From Halobacteria archaeon (lineage in GTDB: Bacteria > Pseudomonadota > Gammaproteobacteria > UBA9214): DNA of 9,264 nt. The stretch spans positions 1 through 9,264 of the forward strand of contig JABDRC010000191.1 in assembly GCA_013041945.1 (NCBI GenBank), given 5' to 3'. Below, one piece after another: positions 1 through 6,204 of this stretch. The notes under the pieces were generated by a model, which worked only from the letters and a program-made list of their open reading frames with translations, was not told where the DNA came from and did no database searches. How positions within the stretch are numbered: position 1 is the first letter of the stretch; each line of letters begins with the position of its first letter. Made by a program: the position numbers and the translations under genes.

Positions 1-373
1 AACCAAGCGAGCCCAGCATGCCGACCTTGACGTTCGCTACAAAGCCAGTGATCGTTTCTGCAACCTCGGCACCGCTCGGACCAAGTGGCTCGAACACGAT
101 GTCGAACAGATAAGTCTCCAGCCGCTCATGGTAGCCGAAGCCTTTCAGGACCGAGAAACTGACCGCCAGCAACGGAACGATCGACAGCAGGGTGGTATAC
201 ACCAGGCTCATGGCGCGCAGGTTCAGTTGGCCGCCGAGCAACTCCTTGAACAGCATGTGCGTGACGCGCAAAACGAACACCAAAACGCGGCGCGGGCCTG
301 CCAGGCGGCGCAGGTCGTCATCCCAGACGAACGCCAGGATTTTCGCGAAACCATCCTTGATCAGGTGATTCAT
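1..373 (-). CDS. YihY/BrkB-family inner membrane protein (5' part, truncated by window edge)
   Basis: The minus strand is open from an ATG at 373 to the window edge, giving the first 124 residues. An in-frame TAG at 383-385 lies just upstream, so 373 is the earliest ATG. After a charged N-terminal stretch (residues 1-50) comes LRAMSLVYTTLLSIVPLLAV (about 53-72) and then SFSVLKGFG. This is the characteristic first membrane segment of the YihY/virulence factor BrkB family (once mis-assigned as ribonuclease BN). A later segment, ITGFVANVKVGMLGSLG, also fits the family. Members are polytopic inner membrane proteins of roughly 280-450 residues with no settled biochemical role, so about two thirds is missing here. 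The Shine-Dalgarno is weak (a GGA abuts the ATG). The gene is divergent from the response regulator at 629. The family call is firm; function is unknown. Confidence 0.9.
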   Translation of the reverse strand, partial: MNHLIKDGFAKILAFVWDDDLRRLAGPRRVLVFVLRVTHMLFKELLGGQLNLRAMSLVYTTLLSIVPLLAVSFSVLKGFGYHERLETYLFDIVFEPLGPSGAEVAETITGFVANVKVGMLGSLG

Positions 374-628
374 TCCGGTCTGCTATCCGCTATTTACCGG
401 CCACGCGGCGTACCCGCAGCCTGGCGCCGGCCTCACCCCTGAATCGGCAGGGCCGTGGCGCACTGAACAGGGGGGCATGCCCTCTGCACCATGATAGCAC
501 CTCCGCATCGCAACAACCGGTTCGGACAGGTATTTTCGCCCCGCAGCCCTCCTGCGGGCGGCCTTCCCCCGCCTGCCCATCCGGTAAAGAATCGCCGGGT
601 GTAGCCGATACGCACCCATGAGCCAACC
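374..628. other. Divergent intergenic region
   Basis: These 255 bases separate the yihY-family gene (minus) from the response regulator gene (plus) and should hold both promoters. I do not see a convincing sigma-70 promoter for either. A TATCAT lies on the minus strand at 491-496 but lacks a good -35. The region contains an 8-bp palindrome AACCGGTT (515-522) and a perfect 7-bp hairpin (540-558). The reading frames crossing it have no recognisable protein content. Confidence 0.5.
540..558. other. Perfect inverted repeat (hairpin) upstream of the response regulator gene
   Basis: CCCGCAG (540-546) is exactly complementary to CTGCGGG (552-558) across a 5-nt loop. There is no following T-run, so it is not a classic terminator on either strand. 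It lies about 70 nt before the response regulator ATG and could be an operator, an mRNA leader structure or chance in GC-rich DNA. Confidence 0.35.
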
Positions 629-1969
629 ATGGACAACCAGATGAGCAATACACCCGGCAACAAGCAGCGCCTCCTCATTGTGGATGACTCCAAGGTAATC
701 CGGGTTACCGCACGGAAGATCCTGCAAAATCATTTCGAGACAGTAGAGGCCCTGGACGGAAACAGCGCGTGGGAAATCCTGTCCGACGAGCCCCCCTTCT
801 CGCTGGTGGTATCCGACCTCACCATGCCGGGTATGGACGGCTTCGGGTTGCTGGAGAAGATCCGCGGCTCGCACCTGCCCCATGTACGCGACCTGCCGGT
901 CATCATTATCACCGGCGCCAACGATTCCGAGGCGACCATGCAGCGTGCAACCGAGGCCGGTGCGACGGATTTTATCGGCAAGCCGTTCGATGCCGTCCAC
1001 CTGCTCGCCAGAACCCAGGCACATGCCGACGCCTACAGCACCGAACAGACCCTGACACAGGAAACCATGACACTGGAGGACCAGGCGCTGGTCGACCCGT
1101 CGTCCGGACTGCCCAACGAAACCGCGTTCATGGAGCGGGGACAGGAACTCCTTGCCTATTCCGTACGGCATGAATCTGCACTTGCGCTGTTCTTTATCGA
1201 TATCGATGATTTCGGCGAGATTTTCAAGCAGCATGGAGATACTGCAACCATGTCCTCCGTCAAGTCAGTCGCCGATGTCCTGTCTGCCTGTATCCGGCAG
1301 GAGGATATGGCCGCACGCATCGGGAGTTCGAGGTTTGCGCTGCTCCTGCCGGGCATGAGTAACGACGGTATCCGCAACCTGGCGGACCGCATCATCCATG
1401 ACGTCCACGCACGAGACCTGAAAATCAACGACACAACGGTCCGCCTGTCTGTCAGCATCGGTGTCGCCGCACCGGAGCTGAGCGCTGCGACCAGTTTCGA
1501 ATCGATGCTGTCATCGGCAACCGGTAATCTGCAGGAGGCCGCACGCCTGGGTGGCAACCAGGCCGTACATGCACAGGCCAGCCAGCCGGCGCCAGCGCCG
1601 GAGATCACTTACGATTCCGTCGAGCCTGACCCGGCCGACGCAATGCCCGAGGCCGTAATGGAGCCACTGCCGGACCTCGAGCTGGTGGGTACCGGGGAAG
1701 ACACGGCCGTGAAAACACCGTTTGCCCCCAGCGCCATCGAAGAAGAGGAAACGATCGTCATCACCGTGCCGGATGACTACTACTCACCGGATGAACATGC
1801 GGAAATGACGAAGGCGGCTATGGCTGCTGCAGCCAAAGAAGCGGCAGAAAGAGGCGAGACCGATGCAGAAACATCAGCGTCGGCGGGCGCAGGTCCCCGG
1901 GGTGGAAACCGGAAACGTCGCCGCGGCCTGCTGTCCCGTCTGTTCCCGTGGTTCAGGCGCAAAGACTGA
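629..1969 (+). CDS. Response regulator with receiver and degenerate GGDEF domain; probable c-di-GMP receptor
   Basis: This is a 446-residue two-domain signalling protein. The receiver domain (about 13-135) has the acidic pair D19/D20, phosphoacceptor D63 in SDLTMPGMDG, T95 and K118-P119, so it should be phosphorylatable. A GGDEF fold follows (about 150-310), recognised by DPSSGLPN (156-163), FFIDIDDF (188-195) and SVSIGVA (274-280). Its signature is GSSRF (232-236) instead of GGDEF. The usual FKxIND region reads FGEIFK, so Asn for guanine recognition is absent. Cyclase activity is therefore unlikely. An RxxD motif (R223, D226) sits five residues before GSSRF, the spacing of the c-di-GMP I-site. 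Residues about 315-424 form an Ala/Pro/Glu-rich, probably disordered linker; 425-446 form a basic, amphipathic tail. ATG 629 is taken as start; ATG 641 (M5), with GGA upstream, is an alternative. No cognate kinase is in view. The domain call is strong; the receptor role is inferred. Confidence 0.95.
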   Translation: MDNQMSNTPGNKQRLLIVDDSKVIRVTARKILQNHFETVEALDGNSAWEILSDEPPFSLVVSDLTMPGMDGFGLLEKIRGSHLPHVRDLPVIIITGANDSEATMQRATEAGATDFIGKPFDAVHLLARTQAHADAYSTEQTLTQETMTLEDQALVDPSSGLPNETAFMERGQELLAYSVRHESALALFFIDIDDFGEIFKQHGDTATMSSVKSVADVLSACIRQEDMAARIGSSRFALLLPGMSNDGIRNLADRIIHDVHARDLKINDTTVRLSVSIGVAAPELSAATSFESMLSSATGNLQEAARLGGNQAVHAQASQPAPAPEITYDSVEPDPADAMPEAVMEPLPDLELVGTGEDTAVKTPFAPSAIEEEETIVITVPDDYYSPDEHAEMTKAAMAAAAKEAAERGETDAETSASAGAGPRGGNRKRRRGLLSRLFPWFRRKD

Positions 1970-2009
1970 GCCGAACACACCCGGTCTGCCTGACAGTCGG
2001 CTGGTACAT

Positions 2010-2037
2010 TCCACAGACCGCCCGGATTCACTATAAT
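2010..2037 (+). promoter_or_regulatory. Probable sigma-70 promoter of yajQ
   Basis: A perfect -10 hexamer TATAAT (2032-2037) is preceded by TCCACA (2010-2015, four of six matches to TTGACA) with a 16-bp spacer. Transcription would begin near 2043-2045, leaving a leader of about 40 nt before the yajQ start. This suggests yajQ can be transcribed independently of the response regulator gene ending at 1969. Confidence 0.6.
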
Positions 2038-2071
2038 CCTGTGCCTGTAATATCACTCACTCAGGCCGCAT

Positions 2072-2075
2072 GGAG
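2072..2075 (+). promoter_or_regulatory. Shine-Dalgarno that decides the yajQ start
   Basis: GGAG lies 6 nt before the ATG at 2082. It overlaps the alternative upstream ATG at 2070, which has no ribosome-binding site of its own. The downstream ATG also gives the family-typical N-terminus MPSFD. Confidence 0.75.
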
Positions 2076-2081
2076 ACCGGG

Positions 2082-2564
2082 ATGCCTTCCTTTGACGTTG
2101 TTTCCGAAGTCGACCTTCATGAAATCACCAACGCGGTTGACCAGGCCAACCGCGAGGTAGCCAACCGCTTCGATTTCAAGGGCTCCGGTGCACGCGTCGA
2201 GCAGAACGATCACCTCCTGACGATTCACGGCGACAATGAATTCCAGATCCGCCAGGTGCTCGACATCCTGCACAAAAAAATGGCCAGGCGTGGCGTCGAT
2301 ATTGCCGCTCTCAGCGAAGGCGAAGTCACCGTCAGCGGCAACAAGGCAAGCATGGACATCAGCGTGCGTCATGGCATCGACCAGGATACCGCCCGCCAGC
2401 TGGTCAAGCAGATCAAGGCCACCAGGATCAGGGTGCAGGCCAGCATACAGGGTGACAAGCTCCGCGTGAGCGGCAAGAAACGTGACGATTTACAGAATAT
2501 AATCAGTTACTTGAAAGAATCCTCGCCAGGACTCCCGCTGCAGTACATCAATTTCAGGGACTAG
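2082..2564 (+). CDS. yajQ: YajQ family protein (UPF0234; nucleotide / c-di-GMP binding)
   Basis: This is a 160-residue cytosolic protein, close to the 163 residues of E. coli YajQ. It begins MPSFDVVSEVDLHEITNAVD and continues with REVANRFDFKG. Further family landmarks are a central LDILHKKMARRGVD, IKATRIRVQASIQGDKLRVS (about 130-150), the segment KKRDDLQ, and a C-terminal YINFRD. The fold known for the family is two ferredoxin-like domains that bind nucleic acid or nucleotides. Homologues in Xanthomonas and Pseudomonas have been reported as c-di-GMP effectors that act with a transcription factor; in E. coli the role is unclear. The start at 2082 is chosen for its GGAG and for the N-terminus; a start at 2070 would add four residues. 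The gene follows a degenerate-GGDEF response regulator by 112 nt on the same strand but has its own promoter. Identity is firm; a c-di-GMP role here is inference. Confidence 0.95.
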   Translation: MPSFDVVSEVDLHEITNAVDQANREVANRFDFKGSGARVEQNDHLLTIHGDNEFQIRQVLDILHKKMARRGVDIAALSEGEVTVSGNKASMDISVRHGIDQDTARQLVKQIKATRIRVQASIQGDKLRVSGKKRDDLQNIISYLKESSPGLPLQYINFRD

Positions 2565-2584
2565 CCGGCATCAGCGGCTGCACC

Positions 2585-2599
2585 GGCAGCGGCGCTGCC
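2585..2599. other. Short GC-rich hairpin between yajQ and fabA
   Basis: GGCAGC (2585-2590) pairs with GCTGCC (2594-2599) around a 3-nt loop. No T-run follows, so it is at best a weak or Rho-assisted terminator of yajQ. The octamer GCCGGCAT flanks it as a direct repeat at 2564-2571 and 2603-2610. Confidence 0.3.
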
Positions 2600-2607
2600 C
2601 GGGCCGG

Positions 2608-2637
2608 CATACAAGCGGGCGCAAAATAGACTAGAAT
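2608..2637 (+). promoter_or_regulatory. Possible fabA promoter
   Basis: TAGAAT (2632-2637) is a good -10 match in a locally AT-richer patch. The best -35 is poor (CATACA, 2608-2613, three of six, 18-bp spacer). A weak -35 would fit an activator-dependent promoter such as FadR-activated fabA in enterics, but I do not recognise a FadR or FabR site here. Confidence 0.35.
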
Positions 2638-2672
2638 ACGCGACTTGCTATCAATCAGGTTATGCATTTCCC

Positions 2673-3224
2673 ATGACTCAATCAGGCCAGACCGGCGCCC
2701 CGTCAGCAGCCAGGGGCAAAAACAGCTACACCTACGAAGAACTGCTCGACTGTGGACATGCACACCTGTTCGGGCCCGGGAATGCCCAGCTCCCGCTACC
2801 CCCGATGCTGATGTTCGACCGCATCATCAGCATCACCAACAATGGCGGTGAAAACGGCAAGGGCGAGATTGTTGCGGAACTTGATGTCAAACCCGACCTG
2901 TGGTTTTTCGAATGTCACTTCGAGAATGATCCCGTCATGCCGGGCTGTCTTGGACTCGATGCCATGTGGCAACTGGTGGGTTTTTACCTCGGCTGGGCCG
3001 GCAGCCCGGGCCGGGGCCGCGCCCTGGGCGCCGGCGAGGTCAAGTTCACCGGCCAGGTCACACCGAAAAACAGTTTGATAACCTATCGCATCAGCATGAA
3101 GCGTGTCATTCAACGCAAACTGAATATGGGCATTGCCGACGGCATCATGGAAGTCGACGGCCGCGAAATCTACACTGCCGCCAACCTTCGTGTCGGCCTC
3201 TTCACATCAACAGAAAACTTTTAG
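2673..3224 (+). CDS. fabA: 3-hydroxydecanoyl-[acyl-carrier-protein] dehydratase/isomerase FabA
   Basis: This cytosolic, dimeric hot-dog-fold enzyme dehydrates 3-hydroxydecanoyl-ACP to trans-2-decenoyl-ACP and isomerises it to cis-3-decenoyl-ACP, the branch point of anaerobic unsaturated fatty acid synthesis. The sequence has 183 residues (E. coli 172, the excess being at the N-terminus). The N-terminal YTYEELL and the LPLPPMLMFDRI segment (40-51) are typical. The active-site stretch HFENDPVMPGCLGLDAMWQL (82-101) carries catalytic His82 and Asp96, corresponding to E. coli His70 and Asp84. GEVKFTGQV and the C-terminal IYTAANLRVGLF are also conserved. The Shine-Dalgarno is weak (AGG 13 nt upstream). 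The stop codon lies 10 nt before fabB, giving the classical fabAB operon. FabA rather than FabZ is supported by that pairing and by the full-length N-terminal helix region. Confidence 0.97.
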   Translation: MTQSGQTGAPSAARGKNSYTYEELLDCGHAHLFGPGNAQLPLPPMLMFDRIISITNNGGENGKGEIVAELDVKPDLWFFECHFENDPVMPGCLGLDAMWQLVGFYLGWAGSPGRGRALGAGEVKFTGQVTPKNSLITYRISMKRVIQRKLNMGIADGIMEVDGREIYTAANLRVGLFTSTENF

Positions 3225-3226
3225 GA
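3223..3226 (+). promoter_or_regulatory. fabB Shine-Dalgarno overlapping the fabA stop codon
   Basis: AGGA (3223-3226) shares two bases with the fabA TAG (3222-3224) and lies 8 nt before the fabB ATG at 3235. This points to translational coupling of the two genes. It also fixes the fabB start; the frame is open further upstream (to an ATG at 3133), but only as a shadow inside fabA. Confidence 0.75.
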
Positions 3227-3234
3227 ACTGGATT

Positions 3235-4455
3235 ATGCGTCGTGTCGTAGTTACCGGGTTGGGCATCGTTTCAAGCATCGGGAACAACACTAATGAAGTG
3301 ACGGATTCGCTCCGCTCTGGCCGTTCGGGTATCGAGTATGTCGATGAATACCGCGAGCTCGGCTTTCGCAGCCACATCGCCGGCACAGTCAATATCGATA
3401 CAGCTGAACTCATCGACCGCAAGCTGCGCCGGTTCATGGGCAACAGCGCAGCGTACAATTACATCGCCATGCAGGAAGCCGTCAATGATTCCGGCCTCCC
3501 CGAAGACATGGTATCCAATGAACGCACCGGCCTGATTGCGGGATCGGGCGGGGCCTCCACCGAGAATGTCGCCCTGGCCGTCGACCTGCTGCGCGAAAAA
3601 GGTCTGCGGCGCGTCGGCCCGTACATGGTGCCGAGGACCATGTCGAGCACCAACTCCGCCTGCCTAGCTACCCCCTTCAGGATACACGGCGTCAATTACT
3701 CGATCAGTTCGGCCTGCTCCACCAGTGCGCATTGCATCGGTAACGGCTATGAACTGATCCAGTTCGACAAGCAGGATATCGTGTTCGCCGGCGGCGGCGA
3801 AGAGCTGCACTGGACGCTGACCCTGATGTTCGACGCAATGGGTGCCTTGTCATCCAAGTACAACGACGCGCCTGAGACCGCCTCCCGTCCATACGACGTC
3901 ACCCGCGATGGTTTTGTCATCGCCGGCGGAGGCGGCATGGTGGTCCTCGAGGAACTGGAGCATGCCAGGGCACGCGGCGCAAAGATCTATGCCGAGGTGG
4001 TCGGCTACGGCGCCACATCAGACGGTTATGACATGGTACAGCCGTCCGGCGAAGGTGCCGCTCGCTGCATGCAGCAGGCACTTAAAACCGTAGACGAGCC
4101 GGTCGACTACATCAATGCGCACGGCACCAGCACTCCGGTCGGCGACATGCGCGAACTGGAAGCGGTACGCACGGTGTTTGGCGACAACATCCCGAAGATC
4201 AATTCGACCAAGGCGCTGTCAGGTCACTCGCTTGGTGCCGCCGGCGTCCACGAGACGATCTTTTCCCTGCTCATGATGCAGGAGGACTTCCTGTGCGCGT
4301 CCGCCAATATCAGCGAAATCGACCCGCTGGGTGCCGACTTCCCGATCATTCGTGAACACATCGACAATGCCGGAACCAATATCATGATGTCCAACAGCTT
4401 CGGCTTTGGCGGCACCAACGCCACACTGATCTTCCGGCGCTGGCAGGACAACTAG
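3235..4455 (+). CDS. fabB: 3-oxoacyl-[acyl-carrier-protein] synthase I (FabB)
   Basis: This condensing enzyme elongates cis-3-decenoyl-ACP made by FabA with malonyl-ACP, committing chains to unsaturated fatty acids. It is a cytosolic homodimer of the thiolase fold. At 406 residues it has exactly the length of E. coli FabB. The N-terminus MRRVVVTGLGIVSSIGN is typical. The nucleophile is Cys161 in SSACSTSAHCIG. The catalytic histidines are His296 in NAHGTSTPVGD and His331 in GHSLGAAG, with Lys326 in NSTKALSGHS. The C-terminal glycine-rich SNSFGFGGTNATLIF is intact. All match E. coli Cys163, His298, His333 and Lys328 with an offset of two. It differs from FabF in pairing with fabA and in close resemblance to FabB along its length. 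It ends 40 nt before the stop of the converging thioredoxin-fold gene; no obvious terminator lies between them. Confidence 0.98.
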   Translation: MRRVVVTGLGIVSSIGNNTNEVTDSLRSGRSGIEYVDEYRELGFRSHIAGTVNIDTAELIDRKLRRFMGNSAAYNYIAMQEAVNDSGLPEDMVSNERTGLIAGSGGASTENVALAVDLLREKGLRRVGPYMVPRTMSSTNSACLATPFRIHGVNYSISSACSTSAHCIGNGYELIQFDKQDIVFAGGGEELHWTLTLMFDAMGALSSKYNDAPETASRPYDVTRDGFVIAGGGGMVVLEELEHARARGAKIYAEVVGYGATSDGYDMVQPSGEGAARCMQQALKTVDEPVDYINAHGTSTPVGDMRELEAVRTVFGDNIPKINSTKALSGHSLGAAGVHETIFSLLMMQEDFLCASANISEIDPLGADFPIIREHIDNAGTNIMMSNSFGFGGTNATLIFRRWQDN

Positions 4456-4495
4456 CCTGCAGCGGCCGCCCGGTCCCGGCTGACAGCAGCGTCCC

Positions 4496-5530
4496 TTATT
4501 CGAGGAACACTTGCGGACGGCGCGATTCGCGCCAGCGCTGGAACGTGGCATAACGGCGGTATCCGCCGGTCAGGATATAATCGAGCACATTACGCAGGCG
4601 ATAGAACTGCACGACCGAGTCGACCCGTATGATCTCGGTGCCGTCCGTATCGAAAAAGATCAGTGTCGGCGTGTAGAAAAGACCGAGCTGCTCCGCCCAC
4701 TTCCTGGCCGTCGTTCGTTCACCGGCCGGCGTAATCACCGGGGTATCCGACCAGTACGAGAGCTGTACCGTTTCCAACTGCTCCAGGCGCGAGCGGATCT
4801 GCTCGTCCTGTAGCGGCCCGGTATGCAGAATGTCACAGGCATGGCAATTGCCCTGTTCGAAAAACACCACCAGCGGCCGCTCCCCCCTGATCCGGCTCCG
4901 GTCCAGCATGTACGGTCCCGCGAGGAAAAACGGCTCTTCACTCAGGTCCCCCGGCTCGAAAATCAGCGGGACATCCGCCCGCGCCAGGTATTCGCGGAAG
5001 CGCTCGTTACGGAAGTGGCCGTCCGCAACATATTCCAGCGCGGCCCTGAAGCGGTACGGGGGGTAGTAGCCGCGCAGGCGCAGCGCTTCCTCTCCCCCGG
5101 TCGTGTAAAACACGACCGAGGGCGTAAAGTTGGTTGCCTGCTGCACCGCATGCCGGGCCTCGTTCATTGTGTTGCCGGCGGTATCCGTAACCATGCGATG
5201 TCCATGAATATCGATGCCGATCACATCGTAGTGTTCCAGCATGTAGCTCCTGATGTCCTCCCTTGCAAGGTCCTTCTCGAGGAACTGCCGGCAATAGGCG
5301 CAGTACTTTTGCCCATAGTAGATGATCAGGCCGGCCTTGCCGGCCGCCCTGGCCTCGGCCAGGTCTTCCGCCATATCAAGGAAGCTGAGCTTGAACCAGT
5401 CGGGAAAGGTGAGCGGTTCTTCCAGCGGCTGGTCGTTGAACTGCAGGTAATCCTCGCCCGCATCGATTGCGTCAACCGCAGCCCACGGGGTGGCCGGAAA
5501 CAGCAGCAAGGCAAGAATAACCCGGTACAT
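4496..5530 (-). CDS. Exported protein with two thioredoxin-fold domains, each with CxxC
   Basis: Counted from the ATG at 5530 this is 344 residues. A Sec signal peptide (MYRVILALLLFPATPWA, about 1-17) predicts export to the periplasm. Domain one (about 40-175) has YYGQKYCAYCRQF with CAYC at 77-80 and a thioredoxin-type cis-proline in FTPSVVFY (Pro137). Domain two (about 215-325) has FFEQGNCHACDIL with CHAC at 229-232 and cis-proline in YTPTLIFF (Pro288). The pattern resembles SoxW/thioredoxin_7-type proteins, so a thiol-disulfide reductase, isomerase or electron-relay role is likely, with substrate unknown. A GTG at 5566 with GGA 6 nt upstream would add 12 residues carrying two lysines to the signal peptide; the ATG is chosen by codon preference only. 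The gene lies 64 nt downstream of the QueD-family gene on the same strand and probably shares its transcript. The double-domain layout is clear; a specific function is not. Confidence 0.82.
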   Translation of the reverse strand: MYRVILALLLFPATPWAAVDAIDAGEDYLQFNDQPLEEPLTFPDWFKLSFLDMAEDLAEARAAGKAGLIIYYGQKYCAYCRQFLEKDLAREDIRSYMLEHYDVIGIDIHGHRMVTDTAGNTMNEARHAVQQATNFTPSVVFYTTGGEEALRLRGYYPPYRFRAALEYVADGHFRNERFREYLARADVPLIFEPGDLSEEPFFLAGPYMLDRSRIRGERPLVVFFEQGNCHACDILHTGPLQDEQIRSRLEQLETVQLSYWSDTPVITPAGERTTARKWAEQLGLFYTPTLIFFDTDGTEIIRVDSVVQFYRLRNVLDYILTGGYRRYATFQRWRESRRPQVFLE

Positions 5531-5594
5531 GCACTTGTAACCTGTTTTGTTTATTTCAATAGTCACAGGTAATCCGGTCCGGCCCTCACCTTGC

Positions 5595-6020
5595 TCAATC
5601 CACCCGCCGGTAACTGGCGTAACTCGTTTCGGTTTCCCACAGGGTCACATCAACGACCGGATATCCTTCGGCCGCGACATGGTCATAGATCATGCGGGCG
5701 ATGTTTTCCGCGGTCGGATTGAAATCGGTCACCCGTACACGCTCCCCGGCCGCCTGCAGCACCGGCAGGACGGGATCGTCCCGGTGCAACAACAGGGTGT
5801 GGTCGATTTCGGCATCGAGCCAGTCCCACACCAGCCGCTTCACATGACTGAAGTCCTCCACCATGCCGAGCGCGTCCAGCTGCCCGCTCTCGAGCGTGAT
5901 GACGGCACGTGCATTGTGCCCGTGGAGATGCGCGCACTTGCCCTGGTAATTCAGCAGGCGGTGTCCGTAACAGAAGGCGACAGACTTGGAAACACGGTAC
6001 ATTGCCGGGACCACATTCAT
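5595..6020 (-). CDS. queD: 6-carboxytetrahydropterin synthase / PTPS family protein (QueD-like)
   Basis: This 141-residue protein belongs to the 6-pyruvoyltetrahydropterin synthase family. QueD converts 7,8-dihydroneopterin triphosphate to 6-carboxytetrahydropterin, early in queuosine (7-deazaguanine) synthesis. The zinc-binding histidines are His20 in CYGHRL and His33/His35 in HLHGHN. The catalytic Cys29 lies in GKCAHLHGHN, and the family C-terminal acid is in WETETSYASY. The segment NPTAENIARMIYDHV is also typical. The variant FCYGHRLLNYQGKC is a proteobacterial subgroup whose exact substrate I cannot fix, so a related pterin reaction is possible. No queC, queE or queF is nearby. ATG 6020 is used; ATG 6002 (M7, MYRVSKS) is an equally plausible start and neither has a strong ribosome-binding site. 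A TATAAC just upstream of 6020 could be a -10. The gene is divergent from the Sel1 gene. Confidence 0.82.
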   Translation of the reverse strand: MNVVPAMYRVSKSVAFCYGHRLLNYQGKCAHLHGHNARAVITLESGQLDALGMVEDFSHVKRLVWDWLDAEIDHTLLLHRDDPVLPVLQAAGERVRVTDFNPTAENIARMIYDHVAAEGYPVVDVTLWETETSYASYRRVD

Positions 6021-6107
6021 ACAGTTATAAAAGAGACCTGAAATGCCGCTTGTGCTTTCACGTCCACGTGCCTGCTGCCGGAATTCATCCCCGGCAATAG
6101 TCTCATT

Positions 6108-6137
6108 TTATGGGCCCTACCCACCATTGGCTATACT
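6108..6137 (+). promoter_or_regulatory. Possible promoter of the Sel1-repeat gene
   Basis: TATACT (6132-6137) is a five-of-six -10 match, with TTATGG (6108-6113) as a modest -35 at 18 bp. A perfect TTGACA also occurs just downstream at 6143-6148 but has no acceptable -10 at 16-18 bp. An inverted repeat TGCCGG/CCGGCA (6076-6081 and 6091-6096) lies upstream in the same divergent region. Confidence 0.4.
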
Positions 6138-6159
6138 TTATCTTGACAATGCGATTAGA

Positions 6160-6204
6160 ATGTCCCGCATGTCGATGATTAACATGGCTTTCACCCCCGC
6201 CTGA
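6160..6204 (+). CDS. Possible 14-codon upstream ORF overlapping the Sel1 gene start
   Basis: A short frame reads MSRMSMINMAFTPA and stops at TGA 6202-6204, sharing its last base with the ATG (6204) of the Sel1 gene in an ATG/TGA-type overlap. The Sel1 gene has no Shine-Dalgarno of its own, so this peptide could act by translational coupling. The short frame lacks a clear ribosome-binding site too, and four in-frame ATGs make its start uncertain. It may be chance. Confidence 0.22.
   Translation: MSRMSMINMAFTPA

Noticed and set aside
383..1234. Minus-strand frame of 283 codons opposite the response regulator
   Set aside because: It lies antisense to a clear receiver/GGDEF gene, has no recognisable domain and arises from the GC-rich codon pattern of the real gene.
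3661..3684. Cluster of less common codons (CTA, AGG, ATA) shortly before the FabB active-site cysteine
   Set aside because: AGG is used elsewhere in fabB and the neighbouring genes, and the protein is normal here, so a translational-pause role cannot be supported.
4456..4495. Possible bidirectional terminator between converging fabB and the thioredoxin-fold gene
   Set aside because: Only short imperfect GC stems (about 4 bp) are visible, with no T-run on either strand.
4823..5572. Plus-strand frame of 249 codons
   Set aside because: It is antisense to the tandem thioredoxin-fold gene, whose CxxC motifs and signal peptide are clear; the plus-strand translation is compositionally odd and unrecognisable.
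6076..6096. Inverted repeat TGCCGG/CCGGCA as a terminator
   Set aside because: It lies between divergent genes, where no transcript should end, and has only a 6-bp stem with a 9-nt loop.
6143..6148. Perfect TTGACA -35 hexamer upstream of the Sel1 gene
   Set aside because: No -10-like hexamer occurs at 16-18 bp downstream; the TATACT at 6132-6137 is a better promoter candidate.
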